DNA from: Sycobia sp. Sy_11
Lineage: Eukaryota; Arthropoda; Insecta; Hymenoptera; Epichrysomallidae
DNA length: 64,000 nt
Assembly (NCBI GenBank): GCA_018907035.1
Contig: JACCIC010000140.1
Coordinates: 494,501 to 558,500 of the forward strand
Reading direction: 5' to 3'
A program made the translations under genes and the position numbers. Position 1 is the stretch's first letter; every line of letters starts with the position of its first letter. Below, in pieces: positions 23,944 to 35,151 of the stretch. The notes under the pieces were generated by a model that saw only the letters and a program-made list of their open reading frames with translations, ran no database searches and was not told the DNA's origin.

Positions 23944-25062
23944 GCATACATTTATTCAATATAATTTATACAGTCGCTTAGTATCGGTGTTTTCTTGCTC
24001 GGTTTTCGTCTTTTTACGTATTTATTTAATGGGTCTTATAATAATCTAATCCGCATCTTATTATGTTATAGAATTGATTTCTCTTTAATAAATCCAGAAG
24101 CTTTTTACGTATTTTATTAAAATGTATTATTAAGTTTCGAACGGCTTATAGTTAATTGTTTATTTTATTTCGCAATTGGCTATGTTTTAAATTAATTTAA
24201 ATTTGTTTATTCGGGCAAATCAATTATTTCCTTACGGTAAAACATTACACTTTTAGAAATATGTTTATTTCAAAATTAAGTACACATGATTATTGTTTCA
24301 TAAAGTTGCTTCGTAGAATATTCAAATTATATTTTTGAAATGGATAATGCGATAATCACAAGGCTGTATCGACTACATGTGGATTAGTCCTATCATTCGT
24401 TATTCAGAAAGGTATGAAAAACAATTGATAAAGTACCATGTCCTTATTTCTTTCTATATATCAATCAGTAACTTGCTCTAAATTTTATATTTTTATCTAT
24501 ATTTATTATTTATTTTTGATAATGGATTTCATGTTTATTAACAATTCGGAAGGAAAATTTGCTTAATTATCTTTATGAAAATTTTACACAATTTATGTAC
24601 TTGTTTCATATAAACGGTAAAAATGCCTTTAATTCCAATGTACGGATACAAAGTATTTATAATTAATGAAAATAGTTATCTTTATGGAATCTGAAGCATA
24701 AAGTGTAGATAAATCAGTGAGTAGTGGAAAAAGCGGTCTATCGACAAAAACTTTTTGATTAATGATTTTGATTTCTAAACCGGATAACACTAGCGAGTTA
24801 TATTAACAATTAAGATATAAATTTTAGCAGATAGATTAAGAACATTCGTACTAATCCATTCTGATAATTTGTCTAGCGAAAAATGATCTACGAGCAACGT
24901 TCTGCTCTGTAATTCTGTCCCAACGTCGTGCTTCATTCCCAACGAGACAGCAATCCCCAGGCAAATATTCCGAAAGAAACACTCCTTGCGGGCTTGACAG
25001 AGTCCCTTTTCGATAAAGTCTTATATCTTTTTTTGCAGATACGCCTCTCTAGCTGTCCCATT

Positions 25063-25115
<53 letters not shown>

Positions 25116-25626
25116 GTCGCACGCTTCATTTATAATATAAAATGTCATCTAACACGATATACATAGTAAATTAAGGCCAATGTAAAAACGCAAGGCTAAC
25201 GCAACTCTTACAAATTATTTTGATGGAGACCAAGCGCGTAGTCTCATTTCGAATATATACGAAAATTTACTTCCCTTAGGCAAATAAATAAAGGTGTTAC
25301 TGACAGATTCTTAAATAATTTTACACATCAAATATTAAGTTGAATATGTAAGAATAAAGGCGCCTAGGTGAGTTTTAGCGTAATGGTGCGTTATTTTTTA
25401 TCAAAAGAAAACTAAATGCTTTTATTTATTATTTGGGTATGAATAAGAAAATTAATGTAATAATCATTATTGTAAATTCTTATTTTCGGAAAAGGTTTTC
25501 TCCTCGATTTTTTCCAAATGGTTCCGAATTGTTTGAAACCCGGACGAATGCGGAAATAAGAATATTATTTTTTAAATTAATAAATATTTTTTTATTGGTC
25601 TTACAGTCCAATCAATTCAATCTAAA

Positions 25627-25657
<31 letters not shown>

Positions 25658-27464
25658 TAAATAAAAAAAATAAATAAAATAAAAATTAAAAATTAAATTA
25701 AAATTATAATGACAGTCAGACTGTCCTTGTTTGCATTCACCCCCGTAGACTAATCTGAAAATAAAATATTAGCTGAAAAAATTCTTTGTTAGTAAAGTGC
25801 AGTCTGACTGTCCCCAACACCCTTACCTAATTGAAGACTTGTCCAACGTTTCGAGCTCGCTACGGCTCCTCATCAGGGACAAATCTAAACCTTATATTCT
25901 AATCTATATATACCCATCCCCACCACCAAATTCTGTAAATTAAATATAAATTCCCCCTCTACACAAATTGTCCAAAACCAATCAATTTAATAAGGAATGA
26001 TCAACACTGTCCAATCTACCAGACTCTAACGTTAAATTCACATTATTTCGATTCCTGGAAATGTGAATACTTTCAAGACTCTCCCGTTTATACTTATTAT
26101 TAATACCATGTTCCAAAATATCCACATTCACAAAATCAAAAGAATGTAAAAACTTTAAACAATGCTCTTTTAAACCGGAAGTAATATGTGAGCTACGTAA
26201 ACTATATTTATGCTCATAAATTCTCTTTTTTAAATATCTACCTGTTTGTCCAATATAGTATTTATCACAATCCATGCAATTTATCTTGTAAACAACTCCT
26301 GATTTCAAGCATAAATCATCCTTATCTTTGCAATTATTAAGCAATCTACTCAAATTATTGCTATTTTTAAAGAAAATTTGAATGTTATATTTCAAAAATT
26401 TCTTTTTTATTCTTTCAAACAATCCTCGAACATATGGCAAGACAATAATTTTGCCTCCGTTAACATCAATTCCTGCATTATGTCTATTTTCGGTATTATA
26501 AATGTCAAACAATCTCTCGGCAATTAATCTATTAATAAATTGAATTGGATAACCATTATTAATAGAAGTCTCTCTTACTATCTGTAAATTATTTTGTCTA
26601 AAATCTTTATGTGACAATTTAATTGCTCTGTTAATGACACCTTTTAATGCTCCAATTTTGTTTCCGAATTGGTGGTGTGAATTAAAATCTAAAAACCTAC
26701 CTGAGTAGGCTTTCTGTACCAATTAAGTTTCACCTTATTATTACTACATCTAATGACATTAATGTCCAGAAAACTTAACTGACTATTGACTTCAACCTCC
26801 CTTGTAAATTTAATTCTGTCATGTACAGAATTGAAAACATCCACAATTTCATCCACAAAAACTTCCGGAACAATTGTAAAGATATCATCAACATATCTCT
26901 TAAATATCTATAATTAAGGTAGGTTTTTAGATTTTAATTCACACCACCAATTCGAAAACAAAATTGGAGCATTAAAAGGTGTCATTGACAGAGCAATTAA
27001 ATTCTCACATAAAGATTTTAGACAAAATAATTTACAGATAGTAAGAGAGACTTTTATTAATGTGAATTTAACGTTAAAGTCTGGTAGATTGGACAGTGTT
27101 GATCATTCCTTATTAAATTGATTGGTTTTGGACAATTTGTGTAGAGGGGGAATTTATATTTAATTTACTGAATTTGGTGGTGGGGATGGGTATATATAGA
27201 TTAGAATATAAGGTTTAGATTTGTCCCTGATGAGGAGCCGTAGCGAGCTCGAAACGTTGGACAAGTCTTCAATTAGGTAAGGGTGTTGGGGACAGTCAGA
27301 CTGCACTTTACTAACAAAGAATTTTTTCAGCTAATATTTGATTTTCAGATTAGTCTACGGGGGTGAATGCAAACAAGGACAGTCTGACTGTCATTATAAT
27401 TTTAATTTAATTTTTAATTTAATTTTTATTTTTATTTTATTTTATTTTTTTTTATTTATTTTTA

Positions 27465-27495
<31 letters not shown>

Positions 27496-30400
27496 TTAGA
27501 TTGAATTGCTTGGACTGTAAGACCAATAAAAAAATATTTATTAATTTGTATATGGGCAGTCGAAAAAAGTACAATTCAATTGTTTTAATATTATTTTTTG
27601 TAAGAAACGAAAGCCGCTCGATTCTTAGTGTTTATTTTATAGTGTTTAAGTCATTTATATTATGTTATATTATAAAAAATTTATATTATATTACATGTAA
27701 TACTGTCTAGATTTAGGATTATTAAGTGATTGATTTATAGTATTTTAAAATTCATAGTTAAGTATCTTTGTAAATAACGAGGCCTATGGTGACTAGGATT
27801 TCCACGACCTAGCGCGAACTGTGCATGGGTTCGCCCATGGCCTGGAAGCCATATGTGCGGGCCGGGTATATCCGACGCTCAAATATGCACGACTATTCTT
27901 TCCGAATAGACGTGCACGAGAAAATGTGTTGAAAAAACTCGTGGCCGTGAAGGCTATAAACCTCAACGTAAATGTATTGTTGAGGTTCTCTGTAGCGAAG
28001 TCGTGGAGAGCCCGAAGTCGCGCGCCCGTGTATACATATATGGTATATTGTGTTCGGAATCGGCGAAGGACCGTGGTGCCCGATGCCCCTTTTTTCATGG
28101 GGCAAGCAATGTATAAAGTAAGCTATCGAGACTCCAGTGGTATTCTTTTCGCGTCAGCTTTCCAACTGTACACATCGTCGTAATAACATTATTAATGAAG
28201 TTCTTTGTGCTTTGCATTTATATTTTAACTTTTATTCTCCTAACACCTTATCCCAAATCCAGTTCTCGTCTGTTATAAATTTTGGTGCCGAAACCCGTGA
28301 GTCATCCCCGGAAACTGGATTTGAGTTTCAATTGAAGTTAATTTGTGCATTTGAGAAGTTTAGAAATGTATTGTTCGTGTTTTTCAATCGTGATGGCTCC
28401 TAAGAAATTAGTTAGAGCCACTACCAGCAGGCAAGCAAAGCAGATAGCAGTTGATAAAATACAATCTACGCAAATGACAACTAAAAGATCGACTGTATTG
28501 CCGTTAATCGAGCAGGAAGACGCTCGAGTGAAGCGATCACGTAAGGGAAAGGTTATAGAAAACCTGGAGCAAGATGATTTCGAGGTTCCATTCAACATCG
28601 AACCCGAGCAGGTTCAGCGGGACTTATCTGTGCAACCGATTGAACAACCTCGACGTCAACGACAACGTTCGACTATCAACACGCATCCACCGCTTAACAA
28701 TAACGATGACTTCGAGAACGTTCCGTCAGCCGAGGCGGATGAACAGGTTAATATGCGTGAGTGGAGAAATAGTACGGCTTTACCGAATAAACCGCGTATA
28801 GTTTATGATAGTGCTGTAGATCCAACCGTATGATTAGTACAAGCTATTGAGCGTACATTAAGTAGCGTACGAGAAGCGTCCTTTGGTGATGGAAATTCAC
28901 GTTTGGTTAATCGACTGACGACAGCGAAAGAGTTAGCTCATTTTTCAGGAGATCCATTAGAATGGCTCCACTTTAAAGAAGTTTATTATCTTTCGTCCTC
29001 GCTCGGTGATTACAGCGATCGCGAAAATATAGCTCGTTTGTTTGTAGCACTGAAGGGTCAAGCGCGCGAAGCTGTAAGCATGTTGCTTGCTAGCAGTCAC
29101 GATACGAATGCAATTATGCGCACGCTAGAATTACATTTCGACAATAAGAAAACCATTGCAGCAAAAATAATCGCGGATTTAAAAGCTTTGCCGGATATTA
29201 AATCGAAAAAGATTAATTTAATTCAGTTTGCCACTAAGTTGCGAAATTCAGTTTCAGCCTTAAAGCATTTAAATTTAGTTGGCTATTACATAGTCCTGAT
29301 TTAGTAAACTCTATTGAAAACAAACTTCCATCCGCTCTAAAATATATTTATAATAGACATGCGGCAAGCGATACGGAAGGTATGTTAGATTTAGAAAAAT
29401 TAAGCAATTTCATTTACGCTGAAGCTGAATTATCATTCGATGCGGGTATTTTTGATTTAGAAATCACTCCAGAAATCACTCCGCGCCTATTAAAAAAGTA
29501 AATATGTTCGAGAAATATACACGGTCTCGTAAGACTGATAATCTGTTCACGATGAATCATGAGTTAAAGGGTATAGAACGAGACGCGAACGCATTTTCCG
29601 ACGGATCTAGAAGGACAAAGAAAACTTGTCCGATATGCACACGTGAAAACCATTGGCCCGACAAATGCTTTACGTTTATGCGTGAGTCATTGGATCGACG
29701 ATGGACTCTGCCAAAAAATCATTTCCTTTGTTTCGGGTGTCTGAAGCCAGGTCATTTGCGTGACAAATGTAAGAATGCTTCTTGCGATCGCAAATATACG
29801 TCAAAAAATTAAATTAACACTTCCGAAAAGTAAAATACTACGCAGCACCTCGTAAATTCAATTTCTGAATCAGAGAATAGTCATATCGCATAACTATATG
29901 AAAGCGACATATTATTAAAAATTCTTCCCGTACTTGTTTTCGGTATTTCCAAATACGTTGATACCTTTGCTTTATTAGATGAAGGGTCTACCATAACTCT
30001 CATTGACAAAAAATTGGCTCGGGATATTGGAATGAGAGGAGAGGAACTAAGCATATCGCTTAAAGGCATAAACGATGCAGTAGCCATAACGAGTGAGTCG
30101 GAAAAAATAAATATTTTTGTTTCAGGAGGTACTGAGAAACATAAAATTTCAGACGCCGTCACCGCAGACGTTAAGTTTCCTTCACAATTTATTCCGAAAA
30201 AATTAGAGGATTTTATTGTACAGGAAGCAAACATATCGGAAATAGATATAAAGTTTTATCGAAATGCGCATGTGAAATTGTTGATCAGACAGAATAATTG
30301 GAAAGTAATCGCGACAATAAACAATCGGCAAACATAAACAAACCGAATAAAGTTCGAATTGTTCTCGACGCAGCGGCTAAAACAGGGGGGATCAGCTTAA

Positions 30401-33400
30401 ACGATCAACTCGATTCAGGGCCAGATTTGATCGAATCGCTTTCGGGTGTCTTAATTAGATTTAGACAATATGCTATTGCTATTAAGAGTGATATAGCTGA
30501 TATGTTTTTACGAGTCAAAGTGATAGAAAAAGACCGCGGTGCTCAGCGTTTTCTCTGGCGTGGCGTGAAGCGTGAACGCGACATCATCGCCCTCTGAGGC
30601 AATATACATTAAAAATAAAAACGCGAAATGTTTTAGTGACACCAATCCCATAGCCGCGACAAGCATTATAAAAAATAGCTACATAGACGATTGTTTAACT
30701 AGCAGAAAAATGGAAAGTGAAGCCGCCTCTCTTGTTTGGTACGTGAGCAGAATAAATTTGACGGCAAATTTCGAGATGCACGGATGGGCAAGTAACAGGC
30801 CAATCGTTTTAGCGAAAAATAAGTGCGTGAATGATTCAGGTGGAGAACCGAGGTGGAAGAAGAATACCGAGGTGGAGAACGCGTGCTAGGCTTGTTTTGG
30901 GATACCAATACTGATGTTTTAAAATTTAATATAGGTCTCTCGAAAATTTTGAATTTACTTTTAGACGGAAGTAAAAAACCAACAAAACGCGAATTTTTGC
31001 GAGTGATAATGTCCGTATTTGATCCCCTTGTTATGCTCGCTCCGTACACAATAAAATCAAAAATAATTATGCAGGAAATATTGAGAAGTGGGATACATTG
31101 GGATGATCATTTACGAGACGAAGAATTCACGGCATGGTTCGAATGGATTACGCGAATTAAAGCGTTAACAAATTGTAGCATACCACGATATTATATGCCG
31201 TTAAATATGCAAGACGAGGAGGCTGAACTGCACGTATTTTGCGATGCTAGCTTCACGGCTTATACTTCCGTAGCTTATTTACGCTTTGAAAAGGAAAACA
31301 TAACGCACGTCTCTTTGATTATGGCAAAAAGCCGAGTGGCGCCTTTGAAGCCCTTATCTGTACCACGCCTAGAACTGCAGGCGGCTCTGTTAGGATCTCG
31401 TTTAGCTAAATTTATTAATTCCGAATTAGAAATTAAAATCAGTAAACGTTTCTTTTGGTCAGATTCGACTACAGTTCTCCACTGGATAAAATCTGAACCA
31501 CGAACACGCCAAGTTTTTGTAGCTCATCGGCTTGGCGAAATTGGCGAGATTACACAGACCTCGGAATGGCATTGGGTACCGACGAATCAGAATCCGGCTG
31601 ATGATGCGACGCGATTTTCGGACAGCGCTTTTTCTGAAAATATTCGATGGTTTAACGGTCCGCCTTTTCTTAAAAAACCGAAAACCGATTGGCTAACGGA
31701 ACAAATTCTCAATGCACAAGAAAAATCAATTGCTGAAAAATTGAAATTGAGAAAAACTATCGTAAATACATTATCTATAAACATGTTCAATTTTTCACTA
31801 GCTATAAGGTTAATGGGATGGCGCGGATTAATCATCATTTTGCGACGTATTCGAAACACTTTCTTACGCTGGAGAAAACAAACACGCTTAGAAAATTGTG
31901 TAGAAAACATCCGGAAAAATGAAGAATATTGGTTTAGAGTCATCCAATCTGAATGTTTTCGAATAGAAAAACAATCTTTAGAGAAAAACAAAGACATTTT
32001 AAAAAATAGTAAAATTGCAAATTTACGTCCTTTTCTTGATAAAGAAGGTATTTTGCGAGCTAATGGACGTATAACGAAAGGACCGAGTGAGACGTTTAAT
32101 AATCAACCAATCATTTTAGACGGTAAACATTTCGCGACTAAATTGCTAATCGCAGAATATCACCGACGGTATTATCATGCGAGTAACGAAACCGTCCTTA
32201 ATGAAATTAGACAAAATTTCTATATAATTGGCCTACGAACTGCCTTACGATCCCTAACCAGTAAATGTATTGTTTGTCGCTTGCGCCGTCGGAAACCTCG
32301 AAATCCTCTCATGGCTGCATTACCCGCAGGTCGAGTTGCATTTATACAAAGACCTTTTAATCACTGCGGCGTTGACTATTTTGGCCTCATGAATGTCAAA
32401 ATAGGTATAGCGATAACGGTACTAATTTTCACGGTGCAAACAAAGAGCTCAAAATTGCTATCTCTGAATTAGATCAAAATAAGATGCAAGAATTTGCGCT
32501 CAATAAACGAATCGAATGGATTTTCAATCCGCCAGATGCACCGCATATGGGTGGTGCTTGGGAGCGTTTGGTGAGATCCGTAAAAGTCGCGTTACATGCC
32601 GTATTGAAAGAACAAGCACCGAGCGAAGAAGTTTTGTATACGCTCCTTACCGAAATCGAATACCGATCAATAAACATTGGTAACTAAAACTGAACTGATT
32701 TACGTCTGTATTGAAATTTTAAATCAAAAATATATGAAATCAGTAGTAATCATATATACTTATCATTAAATTAATATTGGTACTACAATTCAATGATATT
32801 AATCTCCTCATATTCTTATAGAAAAAAACATGTGCTATTTAAAACTGCACGTTTTGCATATGTGTATTCAAAAGTTAAAAGTTAAAGAATATAATACTAA
32901 TATAAACATAAACATTCTTAATTGTTTTGTGCTGTTCATCAAAAAATTGATTCTTTGTGCTTTGCATATATTTTAACTTTTATTCTCCTAACACCTTATC
33001 TCAAATTCAGGTAATATATTTAATTCACAGACCCCATTTTACATTCATGGGGGAGGGGGATAGAGCGAGTATGATACATTCTTATTTATAAATTTAAAAA
33101 TATAAATTTCAAATTTTATTTTGCTTATTATTACTATCATATGGTTCGTATTTCGAACAAATTCTTTTTAATTGAGATTAATAAATTGTAACATTTTTTC
33201 AATTTGAATTTGAAAAAGATATTAAGAATATAATACAAAAGCTTCGTCCGTACAACTATTTTATAGACGAAGCAATACAAGTATACTATAAAAAAGATAC
33301 GTCTGTAGAAATTTTAAATCAAAAATATATGAAAAACATATATACTTATCATTAAATTAATATTGTACTACAATTCAACCTTTAGAAAAAAAAATGTGTT

Positions 33401-35115
33401 TACTCCGTTTGCTTGATTCAAAAGTTAAAAGTTAAAGATAAATACAAATACAGAACATTCTAATTTTTTGTGCGGTCTCAAAAATTGCGGTAATATTTTA
33501 ATTTGTTATGATACATAATACCATAATTACGGCTTACAAGCTATCGAAGTCTTAAAAAAGATAATAGGGCTTCAATAGAAATATTTGTGATCAGTGGATA
33601 CAACAGTGATGGTTGCAATAATCTCCAGTAGGCTTCAAAGAAATATTGAAGTGGATACAAAAAAAAAGTATTTGATGCAAATGGCTATTAATAAACGATG
33701 ATATGTCCTAAGTATGTAGAATGTCCTAAATTAATACAAAAATTACTACTATAAATTTCGTAATCAAATGAGACTCGTGACAGAAGAGACTTTCGGAATC
33801 TAAAAAGAGTTTTCATAGAAAAAGCAATTTTTGATTTGAAATATCCGTAAATGATAACTGTACATTCTGGATTATTATATTAACTAAATTAACATGCTGC
33901 GAGTAGTTCAAACGGTTCAAAAGTAGTGATTTTGAAGTTAAAGACAAGAATAACTCGAAAAAGACGAAAAGTTTTGAAGACGAAGAATTAGACGCTTTGC
34001 TGGATGAAGATCGGTGTCAGACTCAAGAAGAACTTACTGCATCAATAGGCGTCACGCAACAAGCCGTTTGCCGCACCTAAAAGCATCGGGGTTCCTTCAA
34101 AAGGTTGGAAACTGGGTGAAGTACGAATTGAAGTCGAGAGACACCGAATGGGCGATTTTACATGTCCAAAATGTTGCTGCAGCAATATAAAAATACATCA
34201 ATTTCTCATCATATTGTCACTGTTGATGAAAAGTTCATTTATTATGATAACCGACAATGCAGACAATCGTATAGAAAGCTGAGTGAATCCATTCAATCAA
34301 CGCCCAAAAGAAATATTCAAGTAAATAAGGTCATGCTCGGCATTTGGTGGGATCAAAAGGGTGCCGTATACTACGAACTGCTTCTGAGTAGTCAAACCAT
34401 GAAAGGATCATTGCAACGAACCCAACTTATTTGTTTAAAATGAGCATATAGAATAAACAGCCAGAATATGAGATCCGGCATGAGTCCGTCATCTTCATTC
34501 CAAAACTATTCGGAGAATAGTGGACAGGAAATTCTGCCTCACCGGCCTTACGAATCAATCTTGCATCAGTTCAGTTGACGGAAACAAAAATTGGCCCCAT
34601 ACGTTCTTGAACTCTAAAAATGAGAAGATTTTTTTGTTCGGAATGCATACATTTCCAGAAAGATGGCAAAAAATCATATCTGCCAATGGATGATAGTTTG
34701 AACAAAGAATATATAACCATGTTTTTATAATATAATCTCACATTTTGGAAAAAAAATACTGAAAACTTACCTGTACGTTGAAGCTTACTTGTACGCTCAA
34801 TAGTATTTAACCAGAATAAAAAACCACACTTTTATGTGGAGCGAAATTCACTTAAATATTATTAGTTCGCGGATAATATCATACGCTTCTAAAATAATCT
34901 AACCATGCAAATTATTAGTTTAAATAAACGAATTTAAAACAACCAACTAAACATCAGTGGCCATTCGCTAATCGGTGACATTAGCATTCAGGTGGACGCT
35001 CAAACAAGTCACACAAATGCACAGGAAGGTGTTCTATTATTATTTCTTAGATGTTTCTCAGCTCCGACCTGTCGGACACAAAAACTGCGAAGCCACCGAT
35101 ATTGCCGACCTGAGA

Positions 35116-35151
<36 letters not shown>

